64,000 bases of DNA from Solea solea (taxonomy: Eukaryota; Chordata; Actinopteri; Pleuronectiformes; Soleidae), in assembly GCF_958295425.1 (NCBI RefSeq), contig NC_081138.1, positions 7,118,302-7,182,301 of the forward strand. The letters run 5' to 3'. Shown in pieces: positions 45,485-56,475 of this stretch; within the stretch, counting starts at the first letter, position 1; every line of letters begins with the position of its first letter. The notes beneath the pieces were generated by a model. That model ran no database searches and had not been told where the DNA came from. It saw nothing but the letters and a program-made list of their open reading frames with translations. The position numbers were made by a program, and so were the translations under genes.

Positions 45485-45638
45485 CTCTTCCTGTGACGGC
45501 ACTAGCAACGCATAGTATCACCTCAGCTTGCTTGGAACCTCGCCAGAGAGGGTACTAAAAAAAGTACTTAAGAAACGCAATTTAAACGTGCCGAGGCAAG
45601 GCAAGGCGAGCCGGTGGAAACATGCCATTAGTGTGAAA
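45485..45638. repeat. MITE-like fragment (GGTAC / GCGAGG type)
   Basis: CTTGGAACCTCGCCAGAGAG with GGTACTAAAAAAAGTACTTA, then GAGGCAAGGCAAGGCGAGCC and GGTGGAAACATGCC, resembling a common fish element with partial self-complementarity. Confidence 0.5.
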
Positions 45639-45757
45639 GGTGGGATACACTCTGGACAGGTCACCAGTCCATCACAGGGCCACATAGAGACAAACAACCA
45701 TTCACTCTCACACACACCCACAGTCAGTTTAGTCTCCAATTTGCTTAATCTTCAAAT
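45639..45757 (-). mobile_element. SINE middle fragment (V/DANA-like)
   Basis: Plus-strand GGGATACACTCTGGACAGGT, CACCAGTCCATCACAGGGCC and GAGACAAACAACCATTCACT are the reverse complement of the SINE middle. Confidence 0.85.
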
Positions 45758-47275
45758 CTGCTGTCTAAACAAGGCCTTAGTCAACGCTTGCGTCACAGGT
45801 ACATCGTTCCCCTTTTGTCCAATCAGGCTGAGGCTTGTTTCCCAGATCCTTTTACCAATGCCACAGGTGTGTCAATTGAGAGGACTTTCCCTTCTTCTCT
45901 CCCTCACTTAACTCTCAGCCCACTTCTTGTCAATTTTCAAAAATCCAGCTTTGGGTGGAGTTAGCCACTGTCTTTATTCTGTGTAAAATCACCCAAAGGA
46001 CTATTTGGTTTGATTTTGGACTAAATATAATTCCTGGACCTAAGGTCAAAGAAGGAAAGGCATGATTCACCAGTTTCTGTTCTGACCGAGGGAACTTTAA
46101 GCTGAAGCCAAGATTGTGACTTTGCCTTCAAAGAATGAAAACTTCTGACTCAAGTAAGTTGGAAGCTTGCCTGAGATAACTTTATAAAATAAATGAATCA
46201 GTTGCAGCCTTTGTACAGTGAGGAATGAATTGAAAAGTAAAACCAATCCAGTCAATTTATCCGGTTCAACAGTTATAAATACATACTGTAGTGTTATCCC
46301 AGTAATTTGTAAGACTCTTCCAAAAGCTCTCTCTGTCTTTTAACCTTCCACATCGCTAGAGTGGGTCATGATGCATTTACATAATGCGTCGGGGAAGCTA
46401 TTTAAGATATCTTTCAACTCCATGTAGTAATATAGTAAATACATGGGTATGACAGAGAAAAAAAACATTATCATTACTGTTTCCATAGCATTGTGTGACT
46501 TGTTACTAATTTAAAACACGACATGCTGTACTGCAGAAATCCTTTAAACAGTCAATCTAAAAGTACTACACAAAGCCAGATAATAAACCTTATGAACAAG
46601 GGAAAAACACTGATTTATTTAGATTGTTCATATATGTTGCATTCCTAAATTCTAATCTCCATTTTAAGATTCTTCCTGAGATGACTGTAATATAAAAAAA
46701 TGTTCAATTATGTGTCTCATCCTCAATACAATTCAAATTCAACCGTCTTTTTTTGATGTGGCCAGTTTGTTTTGTGTCCCTTATTTCAAGGATGCAAAGA
46801 GGGAAACAATCCCATTATTCTGGTAAGCCATATGCAAACAGTGGCATTGTGGCCCTACAGGAATTACAGCATAAAACTGAGAGCTGTTCAATATTTCCAT
46901 TAAGTCACTGCAACTTGATTCATCCGCAGGAGCCTTTTGTGCACTTTAAACCCAAATTGTTGGCCTGGGAAATTTCTGTCTGAAATCACATTTGGCAGGC
47001 TTCCCTTAAACAGATAGCTCTCTGCTGATCCTGACAGCAGAGGTCCATCTATATTTAGCATCAGTGATTATCTTCATATTACGAGCAGATGCTTTATGAA
47101 GCAACATGTGTAACGTATTAAAAAAAATATACAGGATAATTAACAAAAATTCGGAAGGTAAATTCGACCAACTGCTGTGCAGATGGGAAAAGGTAATACA
47201 ATATAAAATACACATGTTGGTATATGGTGACTCATATTTTTACAGTTGTGTCATTTCAATGTTTTCCATCTAAGG
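45758..47275. other. No recognisable gene
   Basis: AT-rich, no recognised repeat. Confidence 0.5.
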
Positions 47276-47544
47276 CTGCATTCCATTTACATCGGAAGTC
47301 GGAACTGGGAGTGACCTCATCCGCGAGTTCACAGGAAATGCTAATGTATCTCGCGCTAGCCATTGTTAGCAATACCAGTCACTAACTACACTCTACATGG
47401 TATTTCCACACAAACAGCAGCGCAACTTGTCAACAATTAAATATCAAACAGTACTATGTGTATGACAATATACCAACATACTGTGAAACTAACACAAGGT
47501 TGCTCCGAGTTTCCGAGTCGGAAATCTAAGCTCAAGGAATGCAC
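47276..47544. mobile_element. MITE-like element R3 with imperfect terminal inverted repeats
   Basis: The left end CTGCATTCCATTTACATCGG...AAGTCGG mirrors, with mismatches and gaps, the right end CCGAGTCGGAAATCTAAGCT...AAGGAATGCAC. TGCATTCC (47277-47284) pairs exactly with GGAATGCA (47536-47543). The ~270-base interior is noncoding. A partial copy is at 21548-21690. The superfamily is not assignable without a clear target duplication. Confidence 0.65.
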
Positions 47545-47930
47545 TATGACCTCAGACATTCCGAGTTACGACTACGTAATGTCATCATAATTTTGAAACT
47601 GCCGTGCATAGCTTTTACATAATAAACAAAGAAGTTTACACAATGCTGATAAGTACGTCAGCTCCACACGACTCTCTCTGTGTTTAGTATTGTTGTGTTT
47701 TCGACCTCGGGCTGCCTGGCAACATTCCCATACTGCACACAGGAAGTCAACGTTGTATGTCAAGACAGACTATTGCATTATCTTATAATTATGAAACAGT
47801 AATATTAATAGTAAAGTGAGACGACAGCCAACTTATTGGAATATAACTGGAACCACAAAGCAGCACCCACAAAAAAGTTTCAGAAGTGAATTCTACTGCC
47901 CAAAACAAACCACCAGTTTCACAAGATAAA
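47545..47930. other. No recognisable feature
   Basis: AT-rich. Confidence 0.5.
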
Positions 47931-48113
47931 CACGTTGTCCCCACCTGCTCCCTGCGCTGCTGCTGTATACGCACAACCACTCTATAAGTGAGGTCTGATA
48001 ATGCTTGACAAAGCCCATTTTCCCAAGGAAGCAGGATACATATAATGTTATATAATTTCTCTACATGAAGACCAAGCAGAGGCAGGAAAAATAACATTAA
48101 CACCATCTTTAAG
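47931..48113 (+). repeat. Dispersed repeat family R2, copy 3
   Basis: TTGTCCCCACCTGCTCCCTG, CTGCTGCTGTATACGCACAA, GTGAGGTCTGATAATGCTTG, CATGAAGACCAAGCAGAGGC and AATAACATTAACACC in family order. Confidence 0.65.
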
Positions 48114-48854
48114 TGTCTTGTCCCTGTTTGAACTGGCCTATAGCTTCTTGTCTGTGATATTTGGACAGAGAAGTGTCTTGGGGTTTTCATGTTTGTGGGA
48201 CTGTATGCAGACATGCTGCAGCCTTTTGGTATACTGTATATGACATCATTGTGCTATAATAAAGAGAGATGGAGTCAGTTCTGCAGCTGGCCTGACAGTG
48301 ATACCCTTTGGAGAGACTCATTGTCATTGTGATCCTCACTCTTGCAACAATGGGCTAATTTTAGGAAACATTTATGAACAAATGCAAAGACAGACATTGT
48401 GCTGCTAAAAAATGGGCTTATTTAACCAAATATGTGACGCTACTGTATGCTTTTTACATAAACTTAAAAGGGAATTTATTGTAAAATTAGAAACACTGTC
48501 TGTTACAACTCTTTCCACAATTCCATTCTCTTACCTGTTGGTTCAGTTTATGTGGGCGGAAACATTCTTCTTCATTTGCATTTGGCCTCAAAACACAAGC
48601 TGCTTACAAAATAGATTTACAAGATGGTGGCCGCCATATAGTTAGGTCCTTGCCTAATGTACATAACACACACTTTTTTTTTTGTTTTTTTAAATTAAAT
48701 GATTCTCCATAATCTCAACATGTTTTTATTTAAAAGCATTTAATCAAACATACTTATGGGTAGTATGAGTTCAACTTATGCCAGTAAAACTGGCTAAATG
48801 TTACACACTGGATCCTTAAAGCAAATAAGTAATCACAGCAACCCAATGCATTTA
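48114..48854. other. No recognisable gene
   Basis: T-run ~48674-48690; a SINE-like or coding signal is absent. Confidence 0.5.
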
Positions 48855-49345
48855 GGCATGTAGACAAGGTCAAGGTGATCTGAGTATTTCAGATGTAATG
48901 CTGATCTACTGAGATTTCCAAGCACAGTCTTGTCTGAAGTTTACAGAGAATGGCCTGGAAAAGGGAACGTATTGGTTTGAACAACCTTTTAAGAGTTTTT
49001 GAAGCTCTAAATGGTCTTGGACCTTCATATTTATCTGACTTGTTTTGATCTTACGAGCCTTCTAGAACCGTCAGATCCTCTGGTTCTCAGCCTTCCTGAA
49101 GACCTGAGGGCAGCACAGAATGGAAAGATGTTTTTAAAAGTAAACTGAAGAAATTGATTGACTGGTTGATTGATTGATTGGTTGATTGATTGATTGTAGT
49201 TCTATGACAGAAAGGCAACAGTAACTTAAATAACCACTCATTACAATCAAGTAATATCTGAACGCACAGCACCGCAAACCACAGCCGAAGACCACATCAG
49301 TCACCACTACTGCCACTTTATTATGGTAAGTGGCCTGCATATGTA
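48855..49345 (+). mobile_element. Tc1-like element relic split by a LINE fragment
   Basis: The left part (48855-48971) encodes A-D-L-L-R-F-P-S-T-V-L-S-E-V-Y-R-E-W, the Tc1 helix-turn-helix seen in antisense at 21840-22095. The right part (49198-49345) has ACAGAAAGGCAACAGTAACT, AATAACCACTCATTACAATC and CTGAACGCACAGCACCGCAA, the next transposase segment of the same fish Tc1 subfamily, then jumps to a terminus-like AAGTGGCC. It has no DDE domain, so it is inactive. Confidence 0.75.
48972..49197 (+). mobile_element. L2-type LINE fragment nested in the Tc1 relic
   Basis: Encodes L-N-G-L-G-P-S-Y-L-S-D-L-F, stop, S-Y-E-P-S-R-T-V-R-S-S-G-S, near the C-terminus of L2 polyprotein, and ends in a (TTGA)n-like tail at 49153-49196. 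It is inserted between two consecutive pieces of the Tc1 transposase, so the LINE is younger than the Tc1 copy. Confidence 0.75.
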
Positions 49346-49916
49346 ATAACGAGGCCAGTGTGTATAAGTAGTCATTTGCAAATGCCTTGTGAGATCTCCA
49401 TTTCCCATGACTTCATGTGGTTATTGTCCTCATGTAGCAGTAAACAGAACACCATCTTGAGTGGTAGAAATTAGGCAATAAAATAAATATTTAAACAACA
49501 AAGAAAAAAAAAGCATGCTTGGCTATTTTTTTTCTGGAATTTGGAATTGTCTGATGATCGTTAGCGTGTATAGAGTTTATTGCATTAATATATCACATTA
49601 CGAAGAGTCAATGTTAACAAGGTCACAAATGTTTACAGACACAGCAGCAGCAGCAGAAGCAGTAATAACAGTCATTGCAGCTGAAACATTAGAAACCACA
49701 AGGAGTTTGCTTTTAGTGCAGTGAAAGTCCACGATGCCACCACAGATAAAATAACCCAAGGACAACCCCCGGGCAGGATCAGCCCTGCATATGCTCATGG
49801 TTTTAAATTTGTAATGATGAGGAAGTCATTAGGAAAACAGCTGAAAGCTTGTTTGAGCTCAAGTGATGTAAGAAGTCCTGTGTCACACAGAATAGATATT
49901 GTGATGAAATAATGAA
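49346..49916. other. No recognisable gene
   Basis: A short CAG-rich run at ~49640-49663 (interrupted). Confidence 0.5.
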
Positions 49917-50061
49917 GGGCCACATGGTAGCGGCTAACACTGTTGCCTCACAGCAAGAAGGTTGCCAGTTCAAATCCTGGTTCGAACGCAAAAGCCTGGC
50001 TCCAGCACCTCCTGTGACCCACATGTGGAGGATAAAGAGTGAAAGACAATGAGTGAGTGAA
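49917..50061 (+). mobile_element. SINE (V/DANA-like) with internal deletion
   Basis: Head GGGCCACATGGTAGCGGCTA, CACTGTTGCCTCACAGCAAG, B box region AGTTCAAATCC (49967-49977), then directly GCCTGGCTCCAGCACCTCCT, GTGACCCACATGTGGAGGAT and AAGAGTGAAAGACAATGAGT. The middle domain is deleted. A short TGAAATAA on both sides may be a target duplication. Confidence 0.85.
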
Positions 50062-51399
50062 ATAAACAAAACAATTTAAAATAAAAAAAATAAAAAACTC
50101 AAGACAGATCCAACGCAGTGAAAACTAATGTCAAGGGCAGTCAGCACCGACTCAGAGCGGGTAACCTTTTCTGGCATCTTTCCTCTACACAAAAAGTGAA
50201 ACAGTAACAAAACAAGCTTGTATACTTTCTCCAGGAAAGCACACACTTTATGCTGCTAGTAGCCTGAAGGTTTGAGGTTGTGCCAGTTTTGAACTGAAGA
50301 CAAAAAGCTGACTGAATAGAACTCTTTACCCTCAACCGCTGCCATCACAGAGCATTTGAACAAGTTGATCCAGCAAAACCTGTGTGGTTGCCAACAGAGG
50401 AAAAGGCCAGAGTGGTTCTGGGCCAATACCCTGAGTGGGTGTCAGTTTTTTCTACCATTTAAGTGCCTGTTTTTGTAGCTACCGATGTCAAATAACAATG
50501 CGTTCTACATCAAATCACCTTGTTAACTTAACATTACAAAAACAACTGTATTAAACATATCAACACAAAAGAACAGTGGGCTCTTCCTGGAATTCTGCTT
50601 TGGAAATGTTACTGTAACCGTAAAAGCAAATAATATTCTTTTTTTTTTTTTATTATTGTGAGAATGCTTGAGGATGTGAGCTGCTTACTGATTTAGCTTC
50701 ATTCCACATTTGAAAGTCACAGCCATCCGTGTTATTACGACTCTTGTCAGGCTGGTGAAGGCAGGATTGATGGTGCTGCTGAGCTGTCGCCCCCCCCCCC
50801 CCCTCCTGTGAATGCTTGTGTTGTAATACAGGTTGCAGTCTCTTTCTCTCATCAGCACCTATGACAACACAATGAGTTTAGGTTTGAGTTTAAGTTTTGA
50901 CTGACAGCTGAATGCGGAGACGCGCCATATACGGTTGCATATACTTACATCATATTTAGATGAGAGGCAGAACATGCCTCTTATTTCAGGAAAACTGTGC
51001 AGTCAATGAGACGTGGTGATCGGAGTTGTGCGAGGGGAAGTGATGTACACAAAGTGTGGGGAAAATAGAGAGGAGCAAGTAAGACAAAAACATAATTACA
51101 CGTATATTGAGTTGAAATAGGGGGTAAGAAATATTAGCATGAACTTGTCAGATTCAACTCTTATGTCAGCTTTTTAAATGATGTTATATTTTGGTATCGG
51201 TTGACAGCTATGTCAATACTAGGCATGAAACTGGGCATGGCACGTCCTTAATCTCAATTACATTTTGCAACCAGAAGATTATGTTCACTTTTATGTATCT
51301 ATATGTGCCGACATTACTCTGTTTTTGTATGAAATGCATACTGGGTTAGGTTTGTGCTCCATAAGTTCTGTTTTAGACAACCACAAACTGAGAATTCTA
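50062..51399. other. No recognisable gene
   Basis: T-run ~50640-50652 and a 14-base C-run at 50790-50803. No recognised element. Confidence 0.5.
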
Positions 51400-51790
51400 A
51401 AAATGATTGCTGGTTCTTGTCTCATCCCCTCCTGTCCTGTTTTATTTTGAAACTCACATCTTGTCTTGTTTCAGGTGTCTTCACTTCCTGCCTCCTTGTG
51501 TCACACCTGCTTCTCATTGCCCCCCCTCCCTTAGCCTATTTAGTCTCTGCCTTTCCCTTTGTCTATGCCAGTTCATCTTGAACCTTTGTGTCAGCATTCC
51601 AGTGTTCTGTCTCTATACGTTTCTTAGTGTATATTGACCCTTTTTCCTACCTTGGTCCTTTTAGACTTATCCCGTTTGCTGTTTGTACTGATTAAGATGT
51701 ACCAAACCTAAATTGTCAGTAAAGACTTATGCGAGTCTGCATTTAAGTCCTGCCACCTTGGTTCAGTGTGATAGCGTCCTTTTCATTTGA
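51400..51790 (+). repeat. Possible solo LTR-like interspersed repeat
   Basis: A C/T-rich stretch (CTTGTGTCACACCTGCTTCT, TAGCCTATTTAGTCTCTGCC, CAGTAAAGACTTATGCGAGT, CTGCATTTAAGTCCTGCCAC) matches the style of LTR-like repeats common in fish. I see no matching second LTR or primer-binding site. Confidence 0.35.
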
Positions 51791-52914
51791 AATCTGTAAC
51801 ATTGCGACAAAGCGTTTGACACACAACTATGTGAATGAAAGGCTGACTTTTCAACCCAGTTGTTCCTTGCTAGTTAGTCCTTCCTGTTAACGAGCATGCA
51901 CATGCCGAGTGTAACACAATGCTCATGTGATGTGCATTTTTGGAGTATATGGATGCAGATTACAGCTGAAATGCTTGTGCAGACCATTTTTAATTAAACG
52001 AAAATGCCACTTCAATTGAATATGTAGTAGAGTGGATGCAGCCTCAGCCTCTTCAGTGATTTGATGACAACATAACTGCATAACTTTAGTACCTTAATAG
52101 TGCAGGACAAGCTCTATTTGTCACCATAACAGAAATGGTGTGAAACTCTCTGGCGGTGCCTCAGCAGAGCGTGGCTCCCCAATTGACCCTGATGAAAAGA
52201 AGGGGTAATCAAGATGGTACAGGGAAAAAAAAGGGTTTGTCTATAAGAATTTAGAAGTGATACATAGCAAAGCAGTGAGTGCAAGTTAGGGGAAATTGGA
52301 CTTTAATGCCACAAATGGGAGTTGAGCTACACATGTAGAGATTTTATTACCCTCTTTTTCCTTCAGACTGCGGCCAAAAAACAGCCATAATGACTAAATT
52401 GTTATTCATGTTGGCCACAAGTTATCCTTGTCTCTTTAAAGAGTGTGGCCCAACATAGCCTGGCCTTTTCAATGTCGCATTATTCATTTGCTGTAGCATC
52501 TGTTCATGAACAAAATGGTAGGACTTGTGGTAAGTACTGGTTAATTATCTGCTTCCGCTGTTGTGTTCATGTGCGGGCTTCATGTGAAAGTGACCTCTAT
52601 GATTTGGTGCTGCGAGAGCCAAGTCAATGAATCTACAGGGACAATAGGAGGTTACATTAGGCCGAGGTCATTCAGTACTTGCTGCCTTCTGTGTGATGAT
52701 GAAATCATGCCAAATGCACCCTAGAACAGTGTTTCCCAAAATGTCTATATGGGAACTCACTATTTAAAAATAACAAAATATTCTGACTAATCCCCATGAA
52801 AAAAATTGTGACAAGAGCAAATTTGTTCATAATGTAGTAGCTAATGTACAGCCATATCTGTAACGCCTACTATCACTGTGAATTGGTAATTATATCCAAA
52901 ACTATCCAAAAAGA
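51791..52914. other. No recognisable gene
   Basis: CAGTGTTTCCCAAAATG at ~52728 resembles a hAT-type terminus. Confidence 0.45.
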
Positions 52915-53165
52915 GAACTTGGCCTGTGACTGAAGGGTTGCCAGTTCAAGGGCTGTGGTACCCAAGCAAAGTACCCAATCCCCATTGTTCATTCTTAATT
53001 GGACACTCTAAACGACCCCAGCCACCAGAGGGCCACATCCAGTGCCTGCCCCAAGACCGGATAAATGGGTGGGTTGTGTAAGTAAGGGCATCTGGTGTAA
53101 AAAAATCTCTGCCAAATCAAATATATCATCTACTGTGGCGACCACTGGTGAGGGAAACCCAAAAG
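52915..53165 (+). mobile_element. SINE with RTE-type tail
   Basis: AGAACTTGGCCTGTGACTGA, GGGTTGCCAGTTCAAGGGCT, AAGTACCCAATCCCCATTGT, then GGGCATCTGGTGTAAAAAAA, TCTGCCAAATCAAATATATC, CTACTGTGGCGACCACTGGT. Same architecture as 11345-11652. Confidence 0.8.
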
Positions 53166-54848
53166 ACACACACACAAAGAAAGTAAAAACATATCCACAT
53201 CAACCCCTGCTGACATGCAGACACAGAAAATATGGTTTGGCAAGGAGACATTACGACCATCATTATGCAGCCATGTATTTCTCGCCTTTAATCCGTTTCT
53301 TTGCCCCTCTGTCAATCTATACTTGAGTCTTCTTGTGCTGTGCTTGTATCACAGACGAGAGCCCCCCTCGAAAGCAGACATCATTTGGCAGTTTATCTAA
53401 CTCCACAGCCCTCCTTCATCACAACAGACATCCAGCCATCATAGAAGACACCCTTTGAGCCGCCACACTGAGGTTAGAAGAGGTTCAGTCCGACAGAGTC
53501 GCTCGGTTCCTCTCAGAGAAAGCAGGCTCTACTTGAATGTTGGAAGCAGGAGCAAAAGATGCTTATCCCCTCCCCTGTGGTTCCCAGTGTGCAGAGCTCA
53601 TTATTAACGGCAGGAGGAGGTGAAGGAGCGCCTTGTGAGGCAATGAGGTACTGAATGAATACATTGCTGTCTTCTTTCTCCTTTTCCTTGTACCAGCCCT
53701 ATAGGTGTTTCTTCCTCGCTGTGCTTCTCTTTCACCTTTTCTCTCCCTATGGCTCCTGCTTTGTTACTGCTCCATACAGCCAACACAACATGGCTAATTC
53801 TGACTAATGTGACAAATAAACTCTTTTAATCTTGACAAAGTGCCTGTTTGCCTCATCCTGCACATTCACCTGTGATAAATCATAAGGTTTTATGCAAATA
53901 AAGGTATTTACCGGGTTTTTAACTTTTCATCCTAATACAGAGCTACATCAGGTTGAAAGCCGCATGACTCTGAACTGACTGCGTAAACAAGTGTCAGGCT
54001 TTGTGCTGAAATGCAAACCTCCCCAACACTTACCTGTCAAAAAGAGGAAGTTGCACCTTTTCTTGCACGGCAACATCTCCAACAGAGAGGTTTAAATTTT
54101 TAATCAGGTGTGTCTGGTATGTGATTCACCTGCTCTGCTTCGAAACTTGTGTGACCTTAAAGAGCTTAGCACAACATCATTACTTCCGCAGTAGCTTTAT
54201 GCTGTCAGCTGTGCAAACTAGATAAAACATTTTAGTAAATGCTACAATTCCGTAAGTAAAAACAGTCACACGTTTGTAGGTTCTTGTGGTCTGGTTTCTC
54301 TGCAAATAAGCTTCATACACCTCATTTTTTTTCCATTTCTCTCTCTCCTGCATGTGGGGGGGAAGTACATTACTGGGTTTTTTAGTGGCTCGGCAGTAAA
54401 AGCATTTAAACATTAACAACAATACATCAGAATATATGGGGCCTGTCAGGGTGTGTGCTGTGTACACCTCGGAAGCACATCACCAAAGCACAGCTGTCTT
54501 GTAAGCGAGGGTAGGCTCAGCGCAGCAGAAAGACAAAGCGTCACCTTGCAGTATTTATGAACAATTTTTAGGAGGGTAATGCTGAGTGCTCTCCTTTGTT
54601 CTAGCAAGTCTTCACATCCTGGCCTACATAACCTATGTGTGACAATGAGCAGTTGTCTGTTAAGTGCTGCCTGCTCTCCAAAGGGAAGTCTTGTTTTCCC
54701 TCACACAATGGCAGAGCGTTGCAGTCAGTCTAATGTTCCAAACAACTGATTCAGTGGAATACAGGTGCACACAGTGAAAGCTGTAACTCATGTCATCTCA
54801 CCCAAACAAACAAATAAACATAGTTTCCCCACTTTTTCCGAGTGCCTT
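53166..54848. other. No recognisable gene
   Basis: AT-rich and mixed. Overlapping frames near 53042-53400 derive from the SINE and its flank. Confidence 0.5.
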
Positions 54849-55650
54849 CTAGTCACGCAGGAAGTTTTTCTTGTACTTGCCAAGATTTTGATTTCTCTGC
54901 CAGTGACACATTGGGGGTGAATGGAATTTCCACCATTGTCTACAGATGCTGTAATTCCACTGCATGAACTTCCTGTTTGTCTCTGGCTCAAAGTGGTGGA
55001 CACAACCCTCATCCTGGGTAAGGAAACATTCAAGAAAACCTAGCCAGATCTGCTTCAAAACATGCAAAGTTCTCCTGTGAACATGACCAGCCTGATGTGC
55101 TTTTTGAAAAGGGGTGAAAAGCTGTGGCACCAAGCGGAAACCTTCAACATGCCATGCAATTTTTGGAATTTGAATATCACCAAAGCAATTCAAGTCTCCG
55201 GTGCTAAGCATGGATGCCAGAGCTAATGTTACTGGTCCTACTATGAGCAAACAGTTTCACCAATGCACACTTAACCAGATGATGGGATGTGATATCCATA
55301 TCCAATATGAGTAAGTACACGTATAAACTACCTGGCAAAATGGATTGCAGTGGACCGTAGACCAGTTTCGGTGGTAGAAGATGACACACATGTTTTCTAG
55401 ACATTGGAAGTTTCCAAAAACTAAACTATTAACATGATTTTGTTTGTAAATATGTCCATTAATTTATTCAGCCATCTACCATTTGAAAAATGTTCATTAT
55501 AGGTCCCACCGCTACAAAATACATTATCTTAAGGCACCATATGGTAAAGACGATCAATGCTTTCTTGGGTGGTGGCTGTGGCATGATGTCTGAACCTTGG
55601 TCCATCTTCAAGGCTCTCCCTACCCTTCACCTGCACAGTATTGCACAGTT
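54849..55650 (-). pseudogene. mariner-family transposase fossil
   Basis: Read on the minus strand, bases ~55640-55560 encode V-K-G-R-E-S-L-E-D-G-P-R-F-R-H-H-A-T-A-T-T-Q, the mariner N-terminal linker (usual form: G-R-E-S-x-E-D-D-P-R-S-G-R-P-x-T-A-T-T). After a stretch with no recognised homology, the frame 55250-54849 reads V-P-Q-L-F-T-P-F-Q-K-A (usual W-V-P-R-L-L-T-P-E-Q-K), then F-L-T-Q-D-E, V-H-H-F-E-P-E-T and F-M-Q-W. The first catalytic aspartate is present (codon 55013-55011), but the second and third acidic residues are not visible, and the copy ends in unrelated sequence. No terminal inverted repeat was found. The copy is old and inactive. Confidence 0.8.
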
Positions 55651-56309
55651 GATGTAGCTTGAGTGTCCACTAATGTAGCAACCATGTCAGCGTGACTGTC
55701 CTTGGGGGTTAATCGCTATTTCTGCAGATGTTTGGGAACACCACAGTTCCACAGTGTCTATGTTTGCAAAATGTCTGTAGTTCTCGTTTTCAAAGCCCTC
55801 AATTTGCTATAATGTGGGTTTATCTGGAAGGAAACATTGCAGCAAGTATCGCAAAAGTAGAATTCAGTGCATGCCAAGCTTCATTGCTCTGGCATAACAA
55901 CAGTCAATCTGCCTCTTACATTTACAAAATGGGAAATAACAACAACCTCCAAGCTAGCAACTCACTATTTTAATTTATTCAAATCATTCAATCAGCAATA
56001 GCTTTTAACCTTCCTCCAGTGTTCGGCCTAATCTGACCCATTTTACAACTTTCCAAAAGCATAGTAATATAATTATAGTAATACATTCTATTCATCCGGC
56101 ACTTTTCTTAACAATGTACCAAAGGGCCGTGTTAGCCTTTACACTTAAATCACCTTGCAGCATATTTTTTTTTACATTTCTCAGATATCATTGCCCAAAG
56201 ACCTTTGTAATTTGTGTTTATTTATATTTATTAAAGCAGTTAAAAAAATATATATTATAGTATAGTGATCACATGCTTACATATTAAGCAAATATTAAAC
56301 AAAAACGCA
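55651..56309. other. No recognisable gene
   Basis: AT-rich; T-run ~56166-56174. Confidence 0.5.
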
Positions 56310-56367
56310 TTTCCGAGTGCATACCCACATGTCCCGGACCTCGACCTGTCAGGATTTGAACTGGCAA
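56310..56367 (-). mobile_element. SINE head fragment
   Basis: Plus-strand GACCTGTCAGGATTTGAACT and GGCAAC are the reverse complement of the SINE B-box region (GTTGCCAGTTCAAATCC...) used by 35180-35398. It continues into the palindromes at 56368-56475. Confidence 0.7.
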
Positions 56368-56394
56368 CCCTTCCTCTAGGGCCTAGAGGAAGGG
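56368..56394. repeat. Perfect palindrome, 13-bp arms, 1-base centre
   Basis: CCCTTCCTCTAGG (56368-56380) / G / CCTAGAGGAAGGG (56382-56394). Confidence 0.95.
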
Positions 56395-56396
56395 AA

Positions 56397-56475
56397 GAAA
56401 TAAAACAATTTAAAAAGGGCAGCCCATGGCCTAGAGTCTAGGCCATGGGCTGCCCTTTTTAAATTGTTTTATTTC
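56397..56475. repeat. Perfect 39-bp fold-back palindrome, 1-base centre
   Basis: Bases 56397-56435 are exactly complementary to 56437-56475 around G56436. Each arm runs from GAAATAAAACAATTTAAAAA to GGGCAGCCCATGGCCTAGA. The GGGCAGCCCATGGCC part is a tRNA-derived SINE 5' head; the AT-rich part is its genomic flank. The fold-back therefore duplicates both the SINE start and the flank in inverted orientation. Confidence 0.95.

Noticed and set aside
47789..48214. 141-codon minus-strand frame
   Set aside because: It overlaps dispersed repeat R2 and its flanks; no recognisable domain.
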